A DNA stretch of 64,000 nucleotides from Streptacidiphilus sp. PB12-B1b (GCF_014084125.1 NZ_CP048405.1:1922001-1986000); one strand, 5' to 3'. Counted from the stretch's first letter, positions 26,162 to 35,206 are shown. The notes: a model not told the origin generated them from the letters alone. A program made the numbers and translations.

Positions 26162-27088
26162 TCACATCGAGGCGCCGGTACCGGCGTTGGTGCTGGTGTC
26201 GGTGTCGGTTTCGTGGGCGAAGTAGCCGGTGGGGGTCTTGGTCCCGTTGCCCAGGTGGGAGCCTTCCTGGACCTGGTAGAGGGAGTTGAACTCGGCTGCG
26301 GCGATGGGGAGCTGCCACTGGCCGGGTTCGCTGCGGACGGTCCTGGGGGTGGTGCCGCGGACGAGTTTGGCGGTGGGCTCGTTGTGGGCGGCGTGCGGGC
26401 CGTAGTAGATGGGCAGGGCGTCGGCCGCGCGGTAGGAGGGGATGAAGACGCGGCGGTACATGTCCGAGAGGTTCTTCTCCGAGCTGTGCAGGAGCAGGGG
26501 GTGGATGAAGACCACCGATCCTGCCGGTCCCTCGCAGTCGGTGACGGTGGCGTCGTCCAGTCCGGCGTCGGCGGGGGAGGCGACCTTGCCGACGAAGTGG
26601 CCGTCGGCCTCGTGCTTGAACAGGCCGTGCCGGTGGGAGCCGGGGACCACGCGCAGGCAGGCGTTCTCGCGGGTGGCGTCGTCCAGGTAGATGAGGGTGG
26701 CGACCAGGTCGGTGTTGGTGTGCGGGTAGTACGCGAAGTCCTGGTGCCATTCCACGACGCTGCCCACGCGCGGGGGTTTGACGTTGAGCTTGGAGTACTG
26801 CAGGACGATGTCGGGGCCGATCAGCTGCTCGACGGCGTCCAGGAGTCGGGTGTCCTCGGCGATGCCGGCGAAGAGCTTGTCCCGTGAGGTGGGTGCCCAG
26901 ATGCGGCGGGCCCGGGAGCCGTCCTCCGGCTCGGCCTCGGCCACACTGGCCAGGTCCGCGGAGGAGAGCAGGCCGTCCACAACGGCTCGCGCCTGCTCGA
27001 TCACCGCGGCGTCGAAAATCCCCTCGGCGACACAGAACCCGTTCTCGCGGTAGAAATCGACCTGCCCCTGGCTGAGGGTGATACCCAT
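26162..27088 (-). CDS. Phytanoyl-CoA dioxygenase (PhyH)-family Fe(II)/2-oxoglutarate oxygenase
   Basis: 308 residues starting MGITLSQGQVDFYRENGF behind AAGGG. The iron ligands are visible as WHQDFAYYPH (His-x-Asp) and the distal His in FIHPLLLHSSEKN; an Arg in MYRRVFIPSYR is placed to bind 2-oxoglutarate. Such enzymes hydroxylate, desaturate or halogenate small molecules. The C-terminus is a Thr/Gly-rich tail. It is the first gene of a likely unit with the ATP-grasp ligase. Substrate unknown. Confidence 0.85.
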   Translation of the reverse strand: MGITLSQGQVDFYRENGFCVAEGIFDAAVIEQARAVVDGLLSSADLASVAEAEPEDGSRARRIWAPTSRDKLFAGIAEDTRLLDAVEQLIGPDIVLQYSKLNVKPPRVGSVVEWHQDFAYYPHTNTDLVATLIYLDDATRENACLRVVPGSHRHGLFKHEADGHFVGKVASPADAGLDDATVTDCEGPAGSVVFIHPLLLHSSEKNLSDMYRRVFIPSYRAADALPIYYGPHAAHNEPTAKLVRGTTPRTVRSEPGQWQLPIAAAEFNSLYQVQEGSHLGNGTKTPTGYFAHETDTDTSTNAGTGASM

Positions 27089-27246
27089 CGACGTGACCCT
27101 TTCGCAAGCAAACGTTCTGGCCCCTCGCAGACCCTCGCACGCCGCCGTCACCCGCCGCAAGGCACAATCCCGCCCGCCAGGGAGGCAGTTGACTCACTTC
27201 GTGTGCACTCTCCTGCCGCCTATCTGCCGCCGCCCGACCGAGTTCC

Positions 27247-27288
27247 CCCGAACCCGAAGCCGAAGCCGAACCCGAACCCGAACCCGGA
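27247..27288. repeat. Hexanucleotide tandem repeat
   Basis: Seven units of CCCGAA or GCCGAA (last CCCGGA) lie between the PhyH start and the end of the CU044_5270 gene. A simple-sequence tract with no evident coding role. Confidence 0.8.
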
Positions 27289-27325
27289 CCGGACGGGCGG
27301 CGGCCCGTCGCCGTGCACGCACGGC

Positions 27326-28408
27326 CTACGGCAGCTGCCCGGCCTGGTCCACGACGGCGCGGGTGATCACGGCCGTGCTGCTCAGTACCGTGCCTGCCTT
27401 GACGGCGGGGTCAGAGACGTCCTTCTGCGCGCTCGCGCTGAGCGTGGGGTTGCCGGACGGATTCGGCACCGTGGCGCTGTCGACCGCCTGGACCGACTCC
27501 GAAGCCAGGAACGCGTGGGTCTTCGCGTCGAAGATCCACTCGGTGCGCACCCCGAAGCTGTCCTCACGCGCGACGCCCACGCCCTTGCGGCCCAGCGTGT
27601 CCACGGCGTCCGGCACCAGTTCGGTACCGGGGATCAGCGCCGCAGCCCGGTAGAAGGCGGCGCTCACCGCCGCCGGAGCCGCCGTCCCGCCCAGCGCATC
27701 GCCGATGGCCACGAAGGCCTCGTCGTCGGGGGTGTGCCCCTTGCCCTGGGCCTGGGCGTAGATGAGCTTCAACAGCGCGTGCGGGTCGGTCGGGAGCGTG
27801 GCCAGGTAGGCGTAGGTGGGGGTCTGGATGCTCGGCTGGGTGACCGGGGCCAGCGGCTGGTGGGGCCTCGGCGGCGTGGCGTCCGGAGCCTCCAGCAGGC
27901 CCGCCTGGCTACCGTCCACCGAGAGCCAGAGCTGCCGCTCCGTCGGGGCGTAGACGCGGGCCGTGTCCTTGCCGCCGGCGTCCTGCACACCGCCGTACGA
28001 GCTGTCCATGGTCTTCACGTAGACGAACTGGTTACTGCGCGGCACGGCGCCGCTGTTCGCGCTGTAGGCCGTGTCGGCGATGCTGTCCAGCAGCGCCACC
28101 GCCTGCCGGTGCGAACCCGTGAGGGGCTCGCCGACGGCCATCAGCGCGTTGGTGCTGCCGCCGGGGTCGGCGGTGCCGCCGGCCGAGGTGGTCAGCGCCA
28201 CCGCGGCGACGACGGCAGCCGCCGCAGTCAGCGCGCCTGCGGCCAGCCACCCACGACGGGCGGTCGACGGTGCTGCGGGCTGGTGGATCTCGGTCATCAG
28301 GTGCCCCCTGAGTGCAGTGCGGCGGTCGTCCATGAGGGCCGGTACGCCGGGGGCGGGCAGGAGTGCGGACAGCTCGGCCCGCTCCTCCGGGCTCGGGGCG
28401 GCGTTCAT
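27326..28408 (-). CDS. CU044_5270-family membrane protein, likely sigma-factor partner
   Basis: 360 residues. A cytoplasmic N-terminus (LMTEIHQPAAPSTARRG) leads to one membrane helix at about residues 51-72 (WLAAGALTAAAAVVAAVAL) and a large exported domain rich in Pro and Ala with YAYLATLPTDPHALLKLIY, typical of the CU044_5270 family. These proteins usually sit directly behind an ECF sigma gene and are thought to regulate it; no zinc anti-sigma (HxxxCxxC) motif is present. It overlaps the sigma gene by ATGA, so translation is coupled. Confidence 0.8.
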   Translation of the reverse strand: MNAAPSPEERAELSALLPAPGVPALMDDRRTALRGHLMTEIHQPAAPSTARRGWLAAGALTAAAAVVAAVALTTSAGGTADPGGSTNALMAVGEPLTGSHRQAVALLDSIADTAYSANSGAVPRSNQFVYVKTMDSSYGGVQDAGGKDTARVYAPTERQLWLSVDGSQAGLLEAPDATPPRPHQPLAPVTQPSIQTPTYAYLATLPTDPHALLKLIYAQAQGKGHTPDDEAFVAIGDALGGTAAPAAVSAAFYRAAALIPGTELVPDAVDTLGRKGVGVAREDSFGVRTEWIFDAKTHAFLASESVQAVDSATVPNPSGNPTLSASAQKDVSDPAVKAGTVLSSTAVITRAVVDQAGQLP

Positions 28409-29025
28409 CGGTTTGTTCCCTTCTGGTACGACGGGGACGGCTCATCCCGTCCTGCCCGGTACTGTCCGGACTTGTGGGCGAGTTCCAACTCCTTTGCGGC
28501 GAGCGCCTGGAGACGGGTCCGCGCGCGGGAGAGGCGCGAGCGGACGGTACCCACCGGCACGCCCAGGGCCTCCGCCGCCGAGACGTAGTCCAGACCGGAC
28601 CAGACCACCAGCGCGAACACCTCACGCTCAGGGCGCCGCAACGCCGCCAGCGCGCGCCGGGCCGCCGCCAATTTCGCCGCGTCGTGCATGCGGTCCACCA
28701 GTTCGTCGGCGAAGTCCGGGACGAGCTCGCGCGGCGGCATGCGCTCCATCGCCGCCCGGTGCCGGCGCGCCGAACGCGCGGTGTTGCGCAGCACGTTGGT
28801 GGCGATGCCGAACAGCCACGGGAGCAGCGGTCCGCCGTCCTCGTGCAGCGAGGTCCGCAGCCGCCAGGCCTCCAGGAAGGTCAGCGAGACCACGTCCTCG
28901 GCGGCGGACCAGTCACCGGTGCTGCGCGCGGCGTACCGGTGGATGGCCTGGCCATGGCTGTCGAAGAGCGCGGCGAAAGCCGCCGTGTCCCCGGCGCGTA
29001 TCCGGGTGCGTTGGGAGTTCTCCAC
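28405..29025 (-). CDS. ECF RNA polymerase sigma factor
   Basis: About 206 residues from the GTG of VENSQRTRI behind AGGAGAGG; the longer frame has no RBS. Region 2 is FAALFDSHGQAIHRYAARSTGDWSAAEDVVSLTFLEAW and region 4 is LRRPEREVFALVVWSGLDYVSAAEALGVPVGTVRSRL. Group II ECF (sigma-70 family), responding to an unknown envelope signal. Coupled to the CU044_5270 membrane protein by a four-base overlap. Confidence 0.88.
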   Translation of the reverse strand: MENSQRTRIRAGDTAAFAALFDSHGQAIHRYAARSTGDWSAAEDVVSLTFLEAWRLRTSLHEDGGPLLPWLFGIATNVLRNTARSARRHRAAMERMPPRELVPDFADELVDRMHDAAKLAAARRALAALRRPEREVFALVVWSGLDYVSAAEALGVPVGTVRSRLSRARTRLQALAAKELELAHKSGQYRAGRDEPSPSYQKGTNR

Positions 29026-29132
29026 ACCCTCTCCTGTCCGCACCGAGCAAGGAGTTCCCACACCTTTCCCCAAGCCCCCACAGCGCGCCCAACTCGACCC
29101 AGCCCGCAGCCGCCTCCTCACCTGCGGGGGAC

Positions 29133-29354
29133 TCAACTGTAAAAGCCGCGTCCGAACTCCTCACGGCTCACCGTGAAGCGGACGGGCTCCTCAATGCGTA
29201 GTCGTTCGTAGCGATCGGCGACGTGGTCGATCGCGGTGGGAATGCTGCAGGCGTAGCGCTCGCGTATGAGGATCAGAGCTCGCACGATCTCCCCGTTGAA
29301 GATCCGCGCGTCCACCTCGGGCCAAGGCGCAGCGGCTGGGCCGTCAGCCGTCAT
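29133..29354 (-). CDS. Small conserved-type hypothetical protein
   Basis: 73 residues (MTADGPAAAPWPEVDARIFN...). No membrane or metal motif; predicted helices around residues 20-50. Its ATG overlaps the stop of the upstream small gene, so the two are coupled. The family is not recognised. Residue use and coupling make it more likely real than a chance ORF. Confidence 0.5.
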   Translation of the reverse strand: MTADGPAAAPWPEVDARIFNGEIVRALILIRERYACSIPTAIDHVADRYERLRIEEPVRFTVSREEFGRGFYS

Positions 29355-29599
29355 GGGAGCCTGTTCCCCCGGCGTTGAAGGCGGCTCGGCACATCTGAAC
29401 CTCGGCCTCCGCTGCCTCCATGAACCAGGACATGACCGCGTAGGGATGTCCAGTCCTTGCCTCCCCAGAAACGGATCGCCGGATCAGCCTCCGGGTCCTC
29501 GTCGGGGACCGTGACAGCGACGAAGCAGTCGCCGGGGAGCGAGAACGTGCTGACAAGGCAGTAGCGCTGGCCGTGATGGGTGAGAGTACGAGCAGGCAT
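29344..29599 (-). CDS. Small hypothetical protein split by a frameshift
   Basis: The first 50 codons (MPARTLTHHGQRYCLVSTFS to FWGGKDWTS) are in one frame and the end (YAVMSWFMEAAEAEVQMCRA) in another. Removing one C from the CCC run near 29447 joins them into an 84-residue protein. It is either a decayed gene or a sequencing error. The restored stop overlaps the next gene's start. Function unknown; the two may form one module. Confidence 0.5.
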
Positions 29600-29779
29600 G
29601 CCCACGATGCTGTCACGCGCCTTCTGGCCTGACGACCGAATACAGCGGCCGGCCCCCGCCGTTCTCGATCGAGGACAGCGAGGGCCGGATCATCACTGAC
29701 GCTCAGCCAGGCATTTTAGGATCACCTTCCGCATGCGTTCCACATGAGGTTGATAATCGCTGATGACCAGCGCTCACTG

Positions 29780-29810
29780 CTGCGGGCCCTGCCAGTGGCA
29801 GGACCCGCAG
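29780..29810 (-). terminator. Terminator of the lipoprotein gene
   Basis: CTGCGGG-CCTGCCA arm pairs with TGGCAGG-CCCGCAG with one mismatch, a long stem with a minimal loop 15 bases after the lipoprotein stop codon. The rest of 29600-29824 shows nothing. Confidence 0.7.
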
Positions 29811-29824
29811 CTCGGCACGGTCAG

Positions 29825-30217
29825 TTACCCTCCTGACGAACCAGTACTGTCCTTGATGGTCCAGGTCCCGCCCACGCACACCGGTGGACCGTACGTGTAG
29901 GTCTTCCCCGAAGGCGTCGTTGCGATGTACTCGATGTCATCGTGGCACCCTTTGGAAATCCCGAGGTTGACCGCCCAGACATTCTTGGCCCCCGGGTATA
30001 CCAGCCCAGGGGACTCGGGGACGGGTAGGGCTGCGGGAGTGCCGATGTCGAGGTGACTGATTCGAACCCGCACGTTCAGTTCGTTGTGGATGGTGAGTTG
30101 GGAACCGGGCTCGCAAGCAGTGAGCCCGAGCACCACCAGGGCGCACGCGGCCAGGGCCGCGCCGCTCGACCGGGGCCGCTGCCGACCACCGGAGACGGTG
30201 GTGTGTTGAGGAAGCAT
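29825..30217 (-). CDS. Small secreted lipoprotein
   Basis: 130 residues. The signal peptide SSGAALAACALVVLGLTAC ends in the lipobox LTAC at about residue 35. The mature part has no known domain; it contains two Cys (GCHDD, PPVCVGG) that could form a disulfide. Codon use is less GC-extreme than neighbours, fitting an acquired gene. Function unknown. Confidence 0.65.
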   Translation of the reverse strand: MLPQHTTVSGGRQRPRSSGAALAACALVVLGLTACEPGSQLTIHNELNVRVRISHLDIGTPAALPVPESPGLVYPGAKNVWAVNLGISKGCHDDIEYIATTPSGKTYTYGPPVCVGGTWTIKDSTGSSGG

Positions 30218-30339
30218 TACGATCCACGTACCTCGGCTTCATTGGTCATGAGGAGATCCACGGCGCACTCACGCCCGAGGAGATTCAGGCGGCCCGCGAG
30301 GAGATCCACGGCGCGGTCCCGCGCGGCGAGGTCGCGTGA
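30202..30339 (+). pseudogene. Truncated antitoxin remnant upstream of PIN toxin
   Basis: An open frame (EEALRSTYLGFIGHEEIHGA...) ends in TGA overlapping the toxin GTG by four bases, the usual toxin-antitoxin arrangement, but no start codon is found in frame and no DNA-binding domain precedes it. The 17-base sequence at 30250-30266 recurs at 30298-30314, so EEIHGA appears twice. I infer an antitoxin C-terminal part whose 5' end has been lost. Confidence 0.4.
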
Positions 30340-30773
30340 GCGGGACCCGGGTCCTCGACAGCGAAGCGTTCTCGCTCTACCTGCGGGCCGATCGGAAGAT
30401 GACGGCCCGCCTCGCGGTGGCCCTCCAGGACGACACCCGGGTCGTGATCGCCGCCGCCACCATCGTCGAGGCTGACCACGTCAAGGTGCATCCTGCAAGA
30501 CTCGACTGGGCTCTGTCCCGCCTGGTTGCCGTCCCCCTCACTCAGGGACTGGCCCGGACCGCGTCGAATCTCCTGAAGGACGCGGGTCTGCACGGGCACA
30601 AGTACGCGATCGACGCCATGGTCGTCGCCACCGCCCTTGCTGCTGCGGAGAAACCGGTCACCGTGCTGACCCCGGACGTGGACGACATCTCCACCCTGCT
30701 CGGCGACCGGTTGGACCGCCCCGGCCTCGGGCGGACCGGCGGCTCCGCGCAGGTCCGGGTCCTGGCTGTCTGA
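30336..30773 (+). CDS. PIN-domain ribonuclease, VapC-type toxin
   Basis: 145 residues from a GTG that overlaps the upstream stop (GTGA). The PIN acidic quartet is present: Asp8 (VLDSEA), Glu45 (TIVEADH), Asp93 (YAIDAMVVATAL) and Asp114/Asp116 (TPDVDD). VapC toxins cleave tRNA or rRNA and are held by a VapB antitoxin, whose gene looks truncated here. The catalytic residues are intact, so a chromosomal or trans antitoxin, or loss of expression, must explain viability. Confidence 0.8.
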   Translation: MSGTRVLDSEAFSLYLRADRKMTARLAVALQDDTRVVIAAATIVEADHVKVHPARLDWALSRLVAVPLTQGLARTASNLLKDAGLHGHKYAIDAMVVATALAAAEKPVTVLTPDVDDISTLLGDRLDRPGLGRTGGSAQVRVLAV

Positions 30774-30803
30774 CGCCGAGCGGCCTGCCGGCTACGGCTG
30801 TTG

Positions 30804-31061
30804 TCACTCGTGGTGGTAGCGGCACTGGGCGATGAGGACGGTGTCGTCGGTGGCTTTGTAGATCAGTCGGTGCTCGTCGTTGATCCGGCGCGACCAGTAG
30901 CCCTGGAACCCGTGCTTGAGGGGCTCCGGCTTGCCGATGCCCTCGTTCCCGTTGCTGGCGATGTCGGCGATGAGGGCGTTGATCCGCTTCAGGGTCTTGC
31001 GGTCCTGAAGCTGCCACCACAGGTAGTCCTCCCAGGCGCGGGAGGCGAAAACGATCTTCAC
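30804..31061 (-). CDS. yoeB: YoeB/Txe-family mRNA interferase toxin
   Basis: 85 residues, the normal YoeB length. Catalytic Glu46 (GKPEPLKH), Arg65 (NDEHRLIY) and His83 (CRYHHE) match the E. coli enzyme, which cuts mRNA at the ribosomal A site; position 84 is His where E. coli has Tyr. The start ATG overlaps the yefM stop (ATGA). The module is complete and likely active. Confidence 0.93.
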   Translation of the reverse strand: MKIVFASRAWEDYLWWQLQDRKTLKRINALIADIASNGNEGIGKPEPLKHGFQGYWSRRINDEHRLIYKATDDTVLIAQCRYHHE

Positions 31062-31315
31062 TCGTCGGTCGCCAGCTCACGCACCGTGCCGCCACCGTTC
31101 TCCAACTCGTCGATGGACGCGAGCAGGCGGCGGGCGTTCGCGGGGCTGCGCAGCAGGTATGCCGTCTCCTTGAGGGACTCGTAGTCCTCCAGGGACACGA
31201 TGACGACGGGATCGTGTCCGGCGCGGGTGATGACGACCTCTTCTCGATCGTCATTGACGGAGTTGAGTACCTCCGCGTACCGCGCGCGGGACTCGGAATA
31301 CGTCATCGTCTTCAT
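31058..31315 (-). CDS. yefM: YefM/Axe-family antitoxin
   Basis: 85 residues from ATG AAG ACG ATG, giving the family start MKTMTYSESRARYAEVLNSV. The N-terminal half is the Phd/YefM DNA-binding fold (EEVVITRAGHDPVVIVSLEDYESLKETAYLL) and the C-terminal tail wraps the toxin. It neutralises YoeB and represses its own operon. A perfect palindrome stands 16 bases upstream. Translation is coupled to yoeB. Confidence 0.93.
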   Translation of the reverse strand: MKTMTYSESRARYAEVLNSVNDDREEVVITRAGHDPVVIVSLEDYESLKETAYLLRSPANARRLLASIDELENGGGTVRELATDE

Positions 31316-31330
31316 GGCTGGCCCTTCTTT

Positions 31331-31352
31331 GACGTACAACAAACTGTACGTC
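31331..31352. promoter_or_regulatory. YefM-type autoregulatory operator
   Basis: GACGTACA-acaaac-TGTACGTC, perfect 8-bp arms. The GTACA core is the one YefM repressors bind in other bacteria. The position directly before yefM fits autorepression. Confidence 0.75.
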
Positions 31353-31427
31353 CATGGCTGTGATGCTGCAAGCATGGATGCCATAGGCTCCCGGTTGGTC
31401 GCCGCGCCTTGTGCCCGTGCATGCGAA

Positions 31428-31473
31428 GGGCCGTCGTTCGCGCTCCCCTGGCGGGAGGCGCGAACGACGGCCC
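31428..31473 (-). terminator. Terminator of glnA
   Basis: GGGCCGTCGTTCGCGC (31428-31443) pairs perfectly with GCGCGAACGACGGCCC (31458-31473), about 45 bases after the glnA stop. Confidence 0.85.
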
Positions 31474-31516
31474 GGTGGCCCCAAGGGGCAACTGCCCGAT
31501 GTGACCTGTGGTGATG

Positions 31517-32932
<1,416 letters not shown>

Positions 32933-33298
32933 CCATCCTCCTCGACCCGGCAAGCGCCAGGATTGCGGGTGCGGGGCCGCCGGTCCCGTCGGCAGCGCCG
33001 GTGCTGGCCACCATAGGAACAGGCCGTTTCCCGCCGGTGACCCTAATGTTTCACGCCTGTTAAGCGCTCCAGGTCAAAGGGCGGAAAACCCTTGCGGTTC
33101 CTGGCTTCCACGGGGGCGGCGCCCGGGGCCGGGGTTCACTCCCAGGAGGGTGGTCTATACCTCTTGCCCGGGGCGGCCGGAACCACACCCCTCGCCCGCA
33201 CCGGGCGTCACCCGGGCACCTCCACCCTAGCCCCGGGGCCGTCCCGGGAACGACCCCCGGGCGCAAATCGGGATCCCTCGGGCGGCTACTGTGGGCCC
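32933..33298. other. Divergent intergenic region, glnA / RDD gene
   Basis: 366 bases. The glnA side holds the GlnR operator at 33026-33063. The RDD side is GC-rich with a possible TATACC -10 near 33160; I see no gene. Confidence 0.5.
33026..33063 (-). promoter_or_regulatory. Complete four-site GlnR operator upstream of glnA
   Basis: On the minus strand TTAAC-n6-GAAAC-n6-GTCAC-n6-GAAAC, with all three spacers exactly six bases. This is the a1-b1-a2-b2 layout of the GlnR box of actinomycetes, with three of four sites fitting the consensus closely. It predicts nitrogen-dependent control of glnA. Confidence 0.88.
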
Positions 33299-33769
33299 GT
33301 GGACGAGAGCAGAAAAATCATCGGATCGTGGATCGAGGGCCCCCGGGCCGGGGCCGAGCAGCTCGGCGCCGACTTCGGTTACCGGGGCCGTCGGCTGGGG
33401 CTGCCCGAGGAGGGCCCGGGCTCCATCGCCTCCACCGGCCGCAGGCTGGTCGCGGTCCTCATCGACTGGTGGCTGTGCGCGCTCATCTCGTACGGGCTCA
33501 TCGCGCACCGCAACCCGGTGGTGGCCAACTACTGGACGATGTTCGTCTTCTTCGTGCTGAGCGTGCTCACCATGAGCGCGGTCGGCAGCACCCCGGGCAA
33601 GCGCCTGCTCGGGCTGCGCGTGGTCCGGCTGGACGGCGGCCGGGCCAGCATCGCCCAGATCCTGCTGCGGACGGTGCTGCTGCTGCTCGCCGTGCCCGCG
33701 CTGGTCTGGGACCGGGACGGGCGCGGCCTGCACGACAAGGCCGTGGCCACCGTCGAGGTCCGGATCTGA
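33299..33769 (+). CDS. RDD-family membrane protein
   Basis: 156 residues from GTG GAC GAG. The RDD motif residues lie in STGRRLVAVLIDWWLCALISY, and two to three helices follow (MFVFFVLSVLTMSAVGSTPGKRLLGL). The C-terminal LVWDRDGRGLHDKAVATVEV is the usual RDD ending. Role unknown, possibly ion or small-molecule transport. Conserved next to glnA in streptomycetes. Confidence 0.85.
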   Translation: MDESRKIIGSWIEGPRAGAEQLGADFGYRGRRLGLPEEGPGSIASTGRRLVAVLIDWWLCALISYGLIAHRNPVVANYWTMFVFFVLSVLTMSAVGSTPGKRLLGLRVVRLDGGRASIAQILLRTVLLLLAVPALVWDRDGRGLHDKAVATVEVRI

Positions 33770-33845
33770 GCGAGGTCCGGATCCGAGCCGTGGTCCGGAG
33801 CTGAGCCGACGTCCGGATCCCAGTCGCGGTCCGGATCCGACCGGA
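33757..33845. repeat. Degenerate 17-18-base tandem repeat
   Basis: Five imperfect units each starting GTCCGGA(T)C (for example GTCCGGATCTGAGC, GTCCGGATCCGAGC). The first overlaps the 3' end of the RDD gene. Each unit carries the palindrome TCCGGA. Confidence 0.8.
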
Positions 33846-33879
33846 CCCCGCCCCGGACCGCAGTGCCCGGGACGTCGAG

Positions 33880-33924
33880 CGGCCCCGGTCGCGCGCCTCG
33901 CTGGAGGCGGCGCGGCCGGGGCCG
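33880..33924. terminator. Bidirectional terminator
   Basis: Outer arms CGGCCCCGG and CCGGGGCCG (33880-33888, 33916-33924) with further pairing inside, between the convergent RDD and DUF4191 genes. Confidence 0.75.
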
Positions 33925-34032
33925 TTGTCTGTCCGTCGTGTGGGGGAGGGCCGACCCCGTCGCGCAGGCTCCCCGGCGCACCGGTACCGATACGGGACCG
34001 GATTCGGCGGGGGCGGTGCAGCGCGGGAGGGG

Positions 34033-34716
34033 TCAGCGCCCCTTGGGCATCCGCGCGCTCTTGGGCAGCGGACCCTTCGGGATCGGCGCGTTGCTCATCA
34101 GGTCGCCCATCGCCCGCAGCCGGTCGTTGATCTGGGTGACCTGCTTGGCCGGAAGCGTCCGCGGCATTTTGGTGAGGTGCACGTGCAGCTTCTTCAGCGG
34201 CACCTGGCCCTCGCCGTCGCCGACGATGATGTCGATCACCGGGACGTTGCCGATCATCCGGTTCATCCGGCGCTTCTCTTCGGCGAGCATCGGACGCAGC
34301 CGGTTGACGTTGCCCTCGGCGACGAGCACGATGCCGGGGCGGCCGACCGCCCGGTGGATGGCGTCCTGCTGGCGCGTGGCCGCGACCACCGGGGTGACGC
34401 TCCAGCCGCGCTTGATGTTGTTGAGCACGGCCGCCGCGGCGCCGGGCTGTCCCTCCATCTGGCCGAAGGCGGCCTTCTCGGCCCGGCGGCCGAAGATGAT
34501 GACCGCGCCCAGCACGCCGAGCACGAAGCCCAGGATGCCCAGGTAGATCGGGTGCCCGATTGCGAACCCGATAGCGAGGAGCACCGCGAAGGTGCCGATC
34601 CCGGTACCGGCGGTGATGAGACCGATCTTCGAGTCGACCCGTTTGGTCATGGTGTACGCCAGACGAATCTGCTTGAGCCGTCCGGAGTTTTCGTCGGTGG
34701 TTTCCTGCCTCGCCAT
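34033..34716 (-). CDS. DUF4191 membrane protein
   Basis: 227 residues beginning MARQETTDENSGRLKQIRLAYTMT. Two helices at about residues 32-75 (IGLITAGTGIGTFAVLLAI, YLGILGFVLGVLGAVIIFG) are followed by a cytoplasmic domain (FGQMEGQPGAAAAVLNNIKRGW). Conserved across actinobacteria next to lipA; function unknown. An in-frame ATG nine bases upstream is possible. Confidence 0.85.
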   Translation of the reverse strand: MARQETTDENSGRLKQIRLAYTMTKRVDSKIGLITAGTGIGTFAVLLAIGFAIGHPIYLGILGFVLGVLGAVIIFGRRAEKAAFGQMEGQPGAAAAVLNNIKRGWSVTPVVAATRQQDAIHRAVGRPGIVLVAEGNVNRLRPMLAEEKRRMNRMIGNVPVIDIIVGDGEGQVPLKKLHVHLTKMPRTLPAKQVTQINDRLRAMGDLMSNAPIPKGPLPKSARMPKGR

Positions 34717-34831
34717 GAGGCTCATCGTACGTGGCCACCGGGCCCGTTGCCCAAGCCCGGGTGCCCCGGTCTGTCTCGGGTCGATCTCGGCTTGATCTCG
34801 GCCGCCGGACGGGTGACGCCGGACGGGGCGG

Positions 34832-35023
34832 TCAGCGCACCGCGCGGATCGGCGTCCGCTCGCTCTCCTGCCGGTCCTGGGCATGGCGGCGGTTCTCGCA
34901 GACCGCGTCCCAGGCGTTGCGGCGCGCGGTCTGCTGGCCGCTGCTGAGCAGGACGGACTCGGCCCTGCGCAGGGCCCCCGCCAGCAGGGAACCCTTGATG
35001 ATGCCGGAGAACTGCGGCTGCAT
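34832..35023 (-). CDS. Small conserved protein downstream of lipA
   Basis: 63 residues (MQPQFSGIIKGSLLAGALRR...) from an ATG with AGGGGAG upstream. Basic and helical, with no metal or membrane motif. A protein of this type is, from my recollection, conserved between lipA and the DUF4191 gene in streptomycetes. Function unknown. It has its own likely promoter. Confidence 0.65.
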   Translation of the reverse strand: MQPQFSGIIKGSLLAGALRRAESVLLSSGQQTARRNAWDAVCENRRHAQDRQESERTPIRAVR

Positions 35024-35122
35024 GGTGGAACCACTCCCCTTGTGGTCGTGCTGCGGGCGGTGGTGCCGCGCTCCCCGGAGGGGACATTCCCCGCGCGGCT
35101 GCCATCACATCGTCACCACATT

Positions 35123-35151
35123 GTGTTACCGCCTGGTGACCCATGGGTCAA
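35123..35151 (-). promoter_or_regulatory. Candidate vegetative promoter with palindrome
   Basis: TTGACC, 17 bases, TAACAC on the minus strand, about 100 bases before the 63-residue gene. The -35 overlaps the 14-bp palindrome TGACCCATGGGTCA (35137-35150), a possible operator. Confidence 0.45.
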
Positions 35152-35206
35152 ACCCAGATGAAGCCTCGGCGTGTGCTGTTCCCCACATCCTCCCCCGGGG
35201 CCCAGG

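Noticed and set aside
30058-30080. tRNA-like TTCGAACCC sequence, possible attachment site
   Set aside because: The flanks do not form a T-arm or acceptor stem, and it lies inside the lipoprotein coding frame.
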